Of a stretch of 48,810 nucleotides of DNA, positions 25,085-32,997 are shown in pieces. Position 1 is the stretch's first letter; each line of letters opens with the position of its first letter. Source of the DNA: Cupriavidus campinensis (GTDB lineage Bacteria > Pseudomonadota > Gammaproteobacteria > Burkholderiales > Burkholderiaceae); NCBI RefSeq assembly GCF_905397395.1, contig NZ_CAJPVH010000044.1, positions 1-48,810 on the forward strand. The letters run 5' to 3'. Under the pieces are notes generated by a model. That model was given only the letters and a program-made list of their open reading frames with translations, did no database searches and was not told the origin of the DNA. A program made the translations under genes and the position numbers.

Positions 25085-26197
25085 ATGCTGCTCCAACTCG
25101 CCATCATTGGCATCCTGATTGCCCTGCTGCCGCTCTCGTACGTGCTGGTGCGGGGCAGCCGCGACAAGTACCGCAAGCTGGTCTGGGTCACCGCCTTCCT
25201 CACGCTGGACCTGATCATGTTCGGCAGCTTCACCCGGCTGACCGATTCCGGCCTGGGCTGCCCGGACTGGCCCGGCTGCTACGGCCATTCGAACCCGCAC
25301 GCGGCCATGGAGCCGATCCGCGCCGCAGAGACCGCGCTGCCAAGCGGCCCGGTCACGCTGGCCAAGGCGTGGATCGAGATGATCCATCGCTATTTCGCCA
25401 TGGCGGTGGGCGTGCTGATCATCTCGCTGATGGTGCTGGCATGGGTCAAGCGGCGCGAGCTGAAGCAGTCGCCGTGGTTCGCCACGGGGGTGTTCGTGCT
25501 GGTCTGCGTGCAGGGCTTGTTCGGCGCGCTGACCGTGACGATGAAGCTCCAGCCAATCATCGTGGTGACCCACCTGCTGCTGGCGATGGCGCTGCTGTCG
25601 TCGCTGATCGTGCTCGGCTCGCGCAATGACCCGCCGCACCCGGTGACCCCGCAGGCGGCCTCGCTGCGCTGGGCGGCGTGGGTGGCGCTGGCGCTGCTGG
25701 TGACCCAGATCTTCCTCGGCGGCTGGGTCAGCACGAACTACGCGGTGCTGGCCTGCACCGACTTCCCGCTCTGCAACGGCCAGCTGGTGCCGGAGATGGA
25801 CTTCCGCCACGGCTTCACGCTCTGGCGCCAGCTCGGCATGACAGCCGATGGCGACTACATCCCGCACGCGGCGCTGGTGGCCATCCACTGGGTGCATCGC
25901 GGCTTTGCCTTCGTGGTGCTCGGCTTCCTGGCCTGGTTCGGCCTGCGCGCGCGCCGGCTGGAGGGCCTGACGCGCCACGCCACGTGGCTGCTGGCCGTGC
26001 TGGCGCTGCAACTGGCCACCGGTTTGTCCAACATCGTGTTCGACTGGCCGCTCGGCGCGGCGGTGGCGCACAACGGCGGCGCGGCCCTGTTGCTGATGCT
26101 GTTACTCCGTCTCCACTACAATATTGGCCTCGCGACCCTCGCGACACGTTATGCCGGCGCCGCCGCTCAATCCGCCTCAGCCGCGCGCGCCACATGA
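25085..26197 (+). CDS. ctaA: Heme A synthase (COX15/CtaA)
   Basis: Oxidises the C8 methyl of heme O to the formyl of heme A. 370 aa, eight membrane helices. FTRLTDSGLGCPDWPGCYG carries the cysteine pair C59/C65 in the first external loop, and MIHRYFA, THLLLA, WVHRGFAF and AHNGGAALLL contain the four heme-ligand histidines. Its stop overlaps the possible ctaB ATG at 26194 (ATGA). Confidence 0.95.
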   Translation: MLLQLAIIGILIALLPLSYVLVRGSRDKYRKLVWVTAFLTLDLIMFGSFTRLTDSGLGCPDWPGCYGHSNPHAAMEPIRAAETALPSGPVTLAKAWIEMIHRYFAMAVGVLIISLMVLAWVKRRELKQSPWFATGVFVLVCVQGLFGALTVTMKLQPIIVVTHLLLAMALLSSLIVLGSRNDPPHPVTPQAASLRWAAWVALALLVTQIFLGGWVSTNYAVLACTDFPLCNGQLVPEMDFRHGFTLWRQLGMTADGDYIPHAALVAIHWVHRGFAFVVLGFLAWFGLRARRLEGLTRHATWLLAVLALQLATGLSNIVFDWPLGAAVAHNGGAALLLMLLLRLHYNIGLATLATRYAGAAAQSASAARAT

Positions 26198-26205
26198 AGG
26201 ACAAG

Positions 26206-27132
26206 ATGCCTCCCGTGGTCTCCGCTACCCAAACTCATTCCTCCGTGAGCCGTATTCGGCACCTGGCTCGCCAATATGCCGCGCTGACCAAGCCGCGCGT
26301 CACGCAACTGGCCGTGTTCTGTGCCGTCATCGGCATGTTCCTGGCCACGCCCGGCATGGTGCCGTGGCCGGTGCTGCTGGGCGGCGCCGCCGGTATCTGG
26401 CTGCTGGCCGGTGCGGCGTTCGCCATCAACTGCCTGGTCGAACAGAAAATCGATGCGATGATGCGCCGCACCGCGTGGCGGCCTTCCGCCACGGGCGAGA
26501 TCACCAGCGCGCAGACGCTGGTCTTCTCGGCCATCCTCGGTGGCGCCGGCATGTGGCTGCTGCACGTGTTCGCCAATGATCTGACGATGTGGCTGACCTT
26601 CGCCACCTTCCTCGGCTATGCGGTGGTCTACACGATCCTGCTCAAGCCGGCCACGCCGCAGAACATCGTCATCGGCGGGCTGTCGGGCGCCATGCCGCCC
26701 GCGCTGGGCTGGGCCGCCGTGGCCGGCACCGTGCCGGCCGAAGCGTGGTTCCTGGTGCTGATCATCTTCACGTGGACGCCGCCGCACTTCTGGGCGCTGG
26801 CCCTGTACCGTCGGGCAGACTACGCCAAGTCCGGCCTGCCGATGCTGCCGATCACCCATGGCGAAAAGTACACGTTGCTGCACATATTGCTCTACACGCT
26901 GGTGATGATCGCCGCCACGCTGCTGCCGTTCGTCTACGGCATGAGCGGCTATATCTACCTCGCCGCCGCGCTGGGCCTGGGGCTGGTGTTCCTCGGCTAC
27001 GCCTGGAAGCTGTTCCGCAACTACTCGGACGCGCTCGCGCAACGCACCTTCCGCTATTCGATCCTGTACCTCTCGCTGCTGTTCGCGGCGCTGCTGGTGG
27101 ATCACTACTTCAAGTTCGTGCCGCAGGTCTGA
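26206..27132 (+). CDS. ctaB: Protoheme IX farnesyltransferase (heme O synthase)
   Basis: UbiA-type prenyltransferase that adds farnesyl to heme B, giving heme O for ctaA. 308 aa with about nine membrane helices. N-terminal ALTKPRVTQLAVFCA, the Mg/diphosphate region N75-C-L-V-E79 ... D83-A-M-M-R-R, and FTWTPPHFWALALYRRADYAKSGLPMLP are family signatures. An ATG at 26194 overlaps the ctaA stop, but AAGG five bases before 26206 favours the second ATG. Confidence 0.95.
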   Translation: MPPVVSATQTHSSVSRIRHLARQYAALTKPRVTQLAVFCAVIGMFLATPGMVPWPVLLGGAAGIWLLAGAAFAINCLVEQKIDAMMRRTAWRPSATGEITSAQTLVFSAILGGAGMWLLHVFANDLTMWLTFATFLGYAVVYTILLKPATPQNIVIGGLSGAMPPALGWAAVAGTVPAEAWFLVLIIFTWTPPHFWALALYRRADYAKSGLPMLPITHGEKYTLLHILLYTLVMIAATLLPFVYGMSGYIYLAAALGLGLVFLGYAWKLFRNYSDALAQRTFRYSILYLSLLFAALLVDHYFKFVPQV

Positions 27133-27158
27133 TGGCCCGCCTGCGGCATCTTGCCGCG

Positions 27159-27198
27159 CCCGGAGGCCAGCGCCGATGTGATCGGCGATACTTCCGGG
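27159..27198 (+). promoter_or_regulatory. Two-tier stem-loop between ctaB and sco
   Basis: CGCCGAT-GTG-ATCGGCG (27171-27187) nested inside CCCGGA (27159-27164) and TCCGGG (27193-27198). No T-run. Possibly an RNA stability or processing element that adjusts sco expression. Confidence 0.4.
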
Positions 27199-27227
27199 CA
27201 CTCTCTCCCGACCACCGCGCTCCCCTG

Positions 27228-27845
27228 ATGACTCTTCCCGGCTCACCGTCCCTCCTTGCCCAGTTCCGCCGATTCTGCCTGCTGGCGCTCTGCGCGACCC
27301 TGCTGGCCGCCTGCGGGCAGCCCAAGCCCTCGTTCAAGAACGTGGATATCTCGGGCGCTACCGAGTTCGGCAAGGACTTCGCGCTGCTGGACCCGAGCGG
27401 CAAGACCCGCACGCTGGCCGACTTCAAGGGCAAGGCCGTGGTGATGTTCTTTGGCTACACGCACTGCCCGGACGTCTGCCCGACCACCATGGCCGAGCTG
27501 AAAGCGGTGATGGACAAGCTCGGCCCGGACGCCGACAAGGTGCAGGTGCTGTTCGTCACCGTGGACCCGGAGCGCGACACCGGCGCGTTGCTGGGCCAGT
27601 ATGTACCGGCCTTCGACGCCCGCTTCCTGGGCCTGCGTCCGGCCGACGAGGTGGGGCTGAAGAAGGTGACCAAGGACTTCAAGGTCTTCTACGCCAAGGT
27701 GCCGGGCACCTCGCCCAACAACTACACCGTGGATCACTCGGCCGGCAGCTATGTGTTCGATACCAACGGCCAGCTGCGCCTGTTCCTGCGCCACGGCCAG
27801 GGGCCGGACCCGATCGCGCATGATCTGAAGCTGCTGCTGTCGTAA
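27228..27845 (+). CDS. SCO1/SenC family copper chaperone lipoprotein
   Basis: Delivers copper to the CuA site or keeps its cysteines reduced. 205 aa. Lipobox LLAAC puts the lipidated cysteine at C29. Copper ligands C80-P-D-V-C84 and H170 (YTVDHSAGS) are all present, unlike the SCO-like protein at 24422. Last gene of the oxidase locus; 95 bases after ctaB. Confidence 0.94.
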   Translation: MTLPGSPSLLAQFRRFCLLALCATLLAACGQPKPSFKNVDISGATEFGKDFALLDPSGKTRTLADFKGKAVVMFFGYTHCPDVCPTTMAELKAVMDKLGPDADKVQVLFVTVDPERDTGALLGQYVPAFDARFLGLRPADEVGLKKVTKDFKVFYAKVPGTSPNNYTVDHSAGSYVFDTNGQLRLFLRHGQGPDPIAHDLKLLLS

Positions 27846-27860
27846 GCTGCGCGCAGGACG

Positions 27861-27889
27861 AAAAAAGGGCCGGTCAACATGACCGGCCC
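27861..27889 (-). terminator. Terminator of rpoH, shared with convergent sco
   Basis: GGGCCGGTC (27867-27875), loop AACAT, GACCGGCCC (27881-27889). On the minus strand it is followed by six T, so it suits rpoH best; on the plus strand only TCTT follows. Confidence 0.85.
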
Positions 27890-27913
27890 TCTTGCATTGC
27901 GGGGAGCGGAGGA

Positions 27914-28849
27914 TCAGGCGAAAGCCGCCAGCGCACCCTTCATCTTCTTCATCGCGGCCGCCTCGATCTGACGGATGCGCTCGGCGGAGACGCCAAACTC
28001 GTCGGCCAGCTCATGCAGCGTGGCGCCGCCCGAGCCGTCGTCGTTCACGTCCAGCCAGCGCGCCTCGATAATGCGGCGGCTGCGGGCGTCCAGACGCTCC
28101 AGCGCCTCGCCCAGCCCTTCCACCTGCATGCGGTCCTGGCGCTTGGCCTCGAGCACGCGGGTCGGCTCGTTGTGGTTGTCCGCCAGATACGCGATGGGGG
28201 CGAATTCCTCCTCGCCGTCGTCGATCTGGCCTTCCAGCGCCAGGTCGCCGCCCGACAGGCGGGTCTCCATCTCCATCACTTCTTCTGGCTTCACGTTCAG
28301 CTCGCGCGCCACGGCTTCCACCTGCTCGGGCGTGAACGTGTGCGCGCCGGTCTTGTGGCTGCGCAGGTTGAAGAACAGCTTGCGCTGGGCCTTGGTGGTG
28401 GCCACCTTGACCATGCGCCAGTTCTTCAGCACGTATTCATGGATCTCGGCCTTGATCCAGTGCATCGCGTACGACACCAGACGCACGCCCTGATCGGGGT
28501 CGAAGCGCTTCACGGCCTTCATCAGGCCGATGTTGCCTTCCTGGATCAGGTCCGCATGCGGCAGGCCATAGCCCAGGTACTGGCGGGCGATGGACACCAC
28601 CAGACGCAGGTGGGACATCACCAGCCGGCGGGCGGCATCGACGGATTCATGGTCGCGCAGGTCGCGCGCGAGGCGCTGCTCTTCCTCGGCGGTCAGCAGC
28701 GGAATACGGTGGATAGCCTGGATGTAGCTATCCAGATTGCCCACTGCGGCCGGGAAGGCGAGCGCGAGGCTGCCAGCGGCGGCATTCTGGGGGGCCATCG
28801 GCAGACGGCCAGTCATCTTGGTTTGGTCGGCAGACAGAACTGCGGTCAC
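27914..28849 (-). CDS. rpoH: RNA polymerase heat-shock sigma factor sigma-32
   Basis: Sigma-70 family factor directing heat-shock transcription. 311 aa. Region 2 is RLVVSIARQYLGYGLPHADLIQEGNIGLMKAVKRFDP (partly quoted); the RpoH box lies at QRKLFFNLRSHK; region 4 helix-turn-helix is LHELADEFGVSAERIRQIE. GTG 28849 is chosen because AAGGAG sits eight bases before it; an earlier in-frame ATG at 28933 would overlap the CIRCE element edge. A perfect CIRCE lies about 85-112 bases upstream, implying HrcA control. Confidence 0.96.
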   Translation of the reverse strand: MTAVLSADQTKMTGRLPMAPQNAAAGSLALAFPAAVGNLDSYIQAIHRIPLLTAEEEQRLARDLRDHESVDAARRLVMSHLRLVVSIARQYLGYGLPHADLIQEGNIGLMKAVKRFDPDQGVRLVSYAMHWIKAEIHEYVLKNWRMVKVATTKAQRKLFFNLRSHKTGAHTFTPEQVEAVARELNVKPEEVMEMETRLSGGDLALEGQIDDGEEEFAPIAYLADNHNEPTRVLEAKRQDRMQVEGLGEALERLDARSRRIIEARWLDVNDDGSGGATLHELADEFGVSAERIRQIEAAAMKKMKGALAAFA

Positions 28850-28934
28850 GCTTATTGCTCCTTTCGCTTCCGGCGGTAGGTTGCCGGCGTGCCTCGATTC
28901 CAGAATCGGAAGAGACACCGCACTGCAACGCATA

Positions 28935-28961
28935 TTAGCACTCAGGTTCGGCGAGTGCTAA
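28935..28961 (-). promoter_or_regulatory. CIRCE operator (HrcA binding site) upstream of rpoH
   Basis: TTAGCACTC (28935-28943), nine bases, GAGTGCTAA (28953-28961): the exact consensus CIRCE inverted repeat. HrcA binds this as a repressor of groESL/dnaK in many bacteria. The nearest downstream gene on the minus strand is rpoH; the pirin gene lies 265 bases away on the other side. Confidence 0.95.
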
Positions 28962-28992
28962 GTTAGAGCTTCTATAGGGTTGATAGTTCCGG

Positions 28993-29012
28993 CCAATGGA
29001 TATTGTTATTGG
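28993..29012. promoter_or_regulatory. CCAAT-N10-ATTGG inverted repeat between rpoH and pirin
   Basis: CCAAT (28993-28997) and ATTGG (29008-29012) in an AT-rich patch of the 377-base rpoH-pirin gap. Half-site spacing would fit a dimeric regulator. Besides this, CIRCE and the pirin leader repeats, I see nothing in the gap. Confidence 0.25.
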
Positions 29013-29174
29013 GATAGCGTAACCGGCCTCGGTGCGACGTCCGCGCCTTGTCTGGCAAGGGCTGGCGGGCCGCCAGCGTCGCGTACCATGATTAGAGGGA
29101 ACTTGCCCCAATCGGTTTCATCGTGATTTCGGGATGCTGTATTGCGCATTTCGCTACACTGGAGCCCCGCTTTC

Positions 29175-29206
29175 CGCTGTTATCTCCCTGTTGTCTCGCT
29201 GTTATC
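29175..29206 (+). repeat. 10-bp direct repeats in the pirin leader
   Basis: CGCTGTTATC at 29175-29184 and 29197-29206, a 22-base period, 20-50 bases before the pirin start. Confidence 0.4.
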
Positions 29207-29226
29207 CCATTGCCAGGAGTCCTGTC

Positions 29227-30102
29227 ATGTCTGCCATCGAACACTTGCTCAAGCCCCATGTGCGGGACATCGGCGAGTTCACGGTCCGCCGCCTGCTGCC
29301 CGCCGCCGCCACGCAGACCGTGGGCCCCTTTATCTTCTTCGATCACCTCGGTCCCGTGTCCATGCCGCCGGAGAGCGGCATGGATGTGCGCCCACATCCA
29401 CATATCGGCCTGGCGACCGTGACGTATCTGTTCGAGGGCGAGATCATGCACCGTGACAGCCTGGGCAGCGAGCAGGTGATTCGCCCCGGCGACGTGAACT
29501 GGATGACAGCCGGCACCGGCATCACGCACTCGGAGCGCTCGCCAGACGCCGCGCGCCAGGCCGGCCCGCTGCTGCACGGCATCCAGACCTGGGTGGCGTT
29601 GCCGAAGGCGCATGAGAAGGATGCGCCGTCGTTCCATCACCATCCCGGCGCCACGCTGCCCAAGCTGGAGCTGCCCGGCGTGCGGATGACCGTGATTGCC
29701 GGCGATGCCTTCGGCGCGGAATCCCCGGTGCGGGTGTATAGCCGCACGCTCTACGTGGCCATCGACATGGAAGCCGGCGCGACGCTGGTGATTCCGCCCG
29801 AGCATGTGCAGCGCGGACTCTATCCGGTGGAAGGCGATGTGACGATCGATGGCGAGGCGCTGGCGGGGGAACACCTCGCCGTGCTGGTGCCGGGCGAGCC
29901 GGCCACGCTGACCGCGACCACCGCCGCACGCGTGATGCTGCTGGGCGGCGATCCGACCGACGGCCATCGCTTCATCTACTGGAATTTCGTGGCGAGCACC
30001 AAGGAAGACATCGACGACGCCGCGCGCCGCTGGGAGAACGACGAGTTCCCGCACGTGCCGGGCGAGACCGAGCGGATTCCGCTGCCCCCGCGCCGGCCCT
30101 GA
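29227..30102 (+). CDS. Pirin family protein
   Basis: Bicupin metalloprotein, 291 aa. Metal ligands H57 and H59 (RPHPHIGLATVTYLFEG) and H101 and E103 (GITHSERS). Prokaryotic pirins include quercetin dioxygenases and redox or metabolic regulators; the substrate here is unknown. AGGAG lies eight bases before the ATG at 29227. The frame is open 93 bases further upstream, through the CGCTGTTATC repeats, but that part is not pirin-like. Confidence 0.93.
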   Translation: MSAIEHLLKPHVRDIGEFTVRRLLPAAATQTVGPFIFFDHLGPVSMPPESGMDVRPHPHIGLATVTYLFEGEIMHRDSLGSEQVIRPGDVNWMTAGTGITHSERSPDAARQAGPLLHGIQTWVALPKAHEKDAPSFHHHPGATLPKLELPGVRMTVIAGDAFGAESPVRVYSRTLYVAIDMEAGATLVIPPEHVQRGLYPVEGDVTIDGEALAGEHLAVLVPGEPATLTATTAARVMLLGGDPTDGHRFIYWNFVASTKEDIDDAARRWENDEFPHVPGETERIPLPPRRP

Positions 30103-30118
30103 CCGTCCACAGGCGTCG

Positions 30119-31114
30119 TCAGACCGGACTGGCCCAGGCCACGCGCGTGGCCTGCTTCAGGCAGTCCTGGATGGTCGCCACCTGCGTGGCGATCGGCGCC
30201 GGCACCGGCACGTCGCCATCGAGCACCTTGCGAATCCAGGCGGCGGTCTGGCCGACGTCGGTGCCGGGCGGCAGCTCGGGCACCTCGCCAATCGACCCGC
30301 TTGCCGGATCGACCATCGTCCGCTGATGGCCATCGTGGAGCCAGTCGATGCGGCTGCTGCGGCGGGCATCCGCCACCACTTCGCCCTCGGTACCGCGCGC
30401 CAGCAGCACGTTGGCGGGCTCGTGGGAGAAGTAGTCAGTCAGCGTCTCGCGATATTCCGGATGGGTGTAGCTATAGAGCCGCAGCGCCTCGGCCGGCGTG
30501 TGGCTGCCTACCGGTTGCAGCATCTTGACGATGGTGTGCGAGGAATTGCGCAGGCCGATGATCGGGCGCTTGTCGAGCAGGCGCGAAAGCGCTGGAGACA
30601 GCACATCGATCGGCAGCACGGCCAGCGGATTGGCGACGGCGCGCAGCTGGTCCTGCGCGGCCTGCGGCGTGGCGCAGAGCGGCACGCCGAGGGCCTCGAA
30701 CAGTTGCATGCTCGTCACCCGGCCGTCGAACTCGCGCGAGCCGTGGACCAGCGTGGGCACGCCCTCGCGCGCCAGCAGCAGCGCCAGCAGCGGCACCAGG
30801 TTCGGCTGCTTGCGCGCGCCGTTGTAGCTGGGGATGACGACCACGGGCTTGTCCGGCGGCGCCGCCAGCGGGGCGCAGTGGCCGTGGGCGGCTTCCAGCA
30901 TGCCGGCCAGCTCGTGCGGCGCCTCGCCCTTGATCCGGTAGGCCATCAGCACGGCACCGAGCTCGATGTCGGAGACGCGGCCGGCCAGCATCGCATCGAA
31001 CAGCACCTGGGCGTCCTCGCGGGGCAGCGCCCGGGCGCCATTGACCCCGCGCCCAATCTCCTTGATGTACTTGCTGGCCGAGAACGGCGGAAGGGTCGGG
31101 GTGGCAGATGTCAT
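30119..31114 (-). CDS. ybiB: YbiB-like protein (TrpD2 family, DNA-binding)
   Basis: 331 aa, fold of anthranilate phosphoribosyltransferase (TrpD): N-terminal helical domain (KYIKEIGRGVNGARALPREDAQVLFDAMLAG) and nucleoside phosphorylase-like body (VVVIPSYNGARKQPNLVPLLALLLAREGV). The changed PRPP loop SYNGARKQPN and overall match suggest the TrpD2/YbiB subgroup, of which the E. coli member binds nucleic acid and is not an enzyme. Convergent with pirin (16-base gap). A separate gene from the nitrate transporter that follows. Confidence 0.85.
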   Translation of the reverse strand: MTSATPTLPPFSASKYIKEIGRGVNGARALPREDAQVLFDAMLAGRVSDIELGAVLMAYRIKGEAPHELAGMLEAAHGHCAPLAAPPDKPVVVIPSYNGARKQPNLVPLLALLLAREGVPTLVHGSREFDGRVTSMQLFEALGVPLCATPQAAQDQLRAVANPLAVLPIDVLSPALSRLLDKRPIIGLRNSSHTIVKMLQPVGSHTPAEALRLYSYTHPEYRETLTDYFSHEPANVLLARGTEGEVVADARRSSRIDWLHDGHQRTMVDPASGSIGEVPELPPGTDVGQTAAWIRKVLDGDVPVPAPIATQVATIQDCLKQATRVAWASPV

Positions 31115-31209
31115 GGCGGGAGGGGGATATGTGGATCGTTCTGCCGTTCATGATAGCGGAGCAGGGCGGCTTCGCCCACGCCCGCTATCCCACGCACCCC
31201 CCGCCGGGG

Positions 31210-32013
31210 TCAGGCTGCCTCGCGCAGCGCCGGGTTGCGCTGCTTGCGGTAGAGGAAGTCCAGCACGGCGGTGCGGCAGGCGTGGTAGCCCTTGTCGTCG
31301 GCCAGCGCCACGCGGTCGCGCGGGCGGGGGAGGTCCACCTTCAGGATCTCGCCCACCGTGGCCGCCGGGCCGTTCGTCATCATCACGATGCGGTCCGCCA
31401 GCAGCACGGCTTCATCCACATCGTGCGTGACCATGACCACGGTGCTGCGGGTGCGGGCAACGATCTTGATCAGTTCGTCCTGCAGGTGGGCGCGGGTCAG
31501 CGCGTCCAGCGCGCCGAACGGCTCGTCCATCAGCAGCACCTTCGGCGACATGGCCAGCGCCCGGGCAATGCCCACGCGCTGCTTCATCCCGCCCGAGATC
31601 TCATGCGGATACTTGCTCTCGGCGTGGGTGAGGCCGACCAGCGCCAGCGTGTCCTGGGTGCGCGCCTTGAGCTGGGCGCGGCCCTCCGTGGCGGCGAACA
31701 CGCGCTCCACGCCCAGGTAGACGTTCTCGAAGCACGTCATCCACGGCAGCAGCGAGTGATTCTGGAACACCACGGCGCGCTCCGGCCCCGGCCCGGCAAT
31801 CTCGCGCCCGGCGCAGATCAGCGCGCCCGTGGTGGGCGTGGTCAGGCCGGCAATCAGGTTCAGCAGCGTGGACTTGCCGCAGCCAGAATGCCCGATCAGC
31901 GTGATGAACTCGCCCTCGGCAATGCCCAGGTTGATGTCGCGCAGGGCCACGAACGGCCCCTTGCGCGTCTTGAAGGTCTGGCCCACGTTCTCGATGCTGA
32001 CAAACTTTTCCAT
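31210..32013 (-). CDS. nrtD: Nitrate-type ABC transporter ATP-binding protein
   Basis: 267 aa ATPase. Walker A GHSGCGKST (41-49), signature ISGGMKQRVGIARAL, Walker B VLLMDEPFGALD, and H-loop VTHDVDEAVLLADRI. It groups with the nitrate/sulfonate/taurine class; YHACRTAVLDFLYRKQRNP near the C-terminus resembles NrtD/NasD. Third gene of the binding protein-permease-ATPase operon on the minus strand, 24 bases after the permease. Confidence 0.9.
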   Translation of the reverse strand: MEKFVSIENVGQTFKTRKGPFVALRDINLGIAEGEFITLIGHSGCGKSTLLNLIAGLTTPTTGALICAGREIAGPGPERAVVFQNHSLLPWMTCFENVYLGVERVFAATEGRAQLKARTQDTLALVGLTHAESKYPHEISGGMKQRVGIARALAMSPKVLLMDEPFGALDALTRAHLQDELIKIVARTRSTVVMVTHDVDEAVLLADRIVMMTNGPAATVGEILKVDLPRPRDRVALADDKGYHACRTAVLDFLYRKQRNPALREAA

Positions 32014-32037
32014 GGCGATGGCTCCTTCGGGGGGCGG

Positions 32038-32949
32038 TCAGTTGTTGCCGTAGCTGAAGCGGCGGGCCAGCGCGAGCAGCAGGTGCTCGAGGATCAGGCC
32101 CACCACGCCGATGATGAAGATGGCGATGACGATGTGCTCCACCTTGAGGTTGTTCCACTCGTCCCAGAGCCAGAAGCCGATGCCGGTGCCGCCCGTGAGC
32201 ATCTCGGCGGCCACGATCACCAGCCACGCGGTGCCGATCGAGAGCCGCACGCCGGTCAGCATGTAGGGCAGCACGGCCGGGAACAGCACGCTGCGGAACA
32301 CCTTCCATTCGGAGAGGTCGAGCACGCGCGCCACGTTCAGGTAGTCCTGCGGCACGCGCGTCACGCCGACGGCCGTGTTGATGATCATCGGCCAGATCGA
32401 GCAGATGAAGATGGCCCAGATGGCGGCCGGGTTGGCGGCCTTGAACAGCAGCAGGCCGATCGGCAGCCACGCCAGCGGCGAGACCGGGCGCAGCAGGCTG
32501 ATCACCGGCGCCGCCATCGCGTTCAGGAAGGCGAAGCGGCCCAGCAGGAAGCCCGCCGGAATGCCGACCACTGCCGCCAGCCCGAAGCCGGCCGCCACGC
32601 GCGCCAGCGAGGCCAGGATGTTCCAGCCGATGCCCTGGTCGTTCGGCCCGTTGCGGTAGAACGGATCGGAGAACAGCGGCACGGCGGCGTTCCAGGTGGC
32701 GCCCGGCGTGGGAAGCGCCGGAATCAGCGTGGCAATGCCGTGCCACACCAGCAGGAACAGGACGAAGCCGACCAGCGGTGGCACCGTCCGGCGCACGATG
32801 GCGCCAAGCGCCTCGCGGCGGGCGGCCACCCGTTCCTGTGCGGCCAGCTGCGCCGCCCGGCGGCGGGTTTGCTCCTTGGTGTCGGTGTCGACAATGTCCG
32901 AAGTCATGGCGGGTGTGCCTTCCGGCGCGGGGTGGGCAATGGCATTCAC
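32038..32949 (-). CDS. nrtB: Nitrate-type ABC transporter permease
   Basis: 303 aa. Cytoplasmic N-terminal segment (about 1-45), then about six helices. The ATPase-contact EAA loop shows VARVLDLSEWKVFRSVLFPAVLPYMLTGVRLS (first part quoted as key region). GIGFWLWDEWNNLKVEHIVIA at the C-terminal end is typical of NrtB. Substrate class is inferred from this and from the nrtA-like partner 48 bases upstream. Confidence 0.9.
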   Translation of the reverse strand: MNAIAHPAPEGTPAMTSDIVDTDTKEQTRRRAAQLAAQERVAARREALGAIVRRTVPPLVGFVLFLLVWHGIATLIPALPTPGATWNAAVPLFSDPFYRNGPNDQGIGWNILASLARVAAGFGLAAVVGIPAGFLLGRFAFLNAMAAPVISLLRPVSPLAWLPIGLLLFKAANPAAIWAIFICSIWPMIINTAVGVTRVPQDYLNVARVLDLSEWKVFRSVLFPAVLPYMLTGVRLSIGTAWLVIVAAEMLTGGTGIGFWLWDEWNNLKVEHIVIAIFIIGVVGLILEHLLLALARRFSYGNN

Positions 32950-32997
32950 GTCTGGCTCCTGAAGTGAGGGCAGCGGGAAATCAAGGAAACGGCGAGG

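Noticed and set aside
23240..26071. Very long open frame (over 900 codons) antisense to SURF1, the SCO-like gene and ctaA
   Set aside because: High-GC shadow of real genes; composition is rich in His, Arg and Gln with no family similarity, and the opposite strand is clearly coding.
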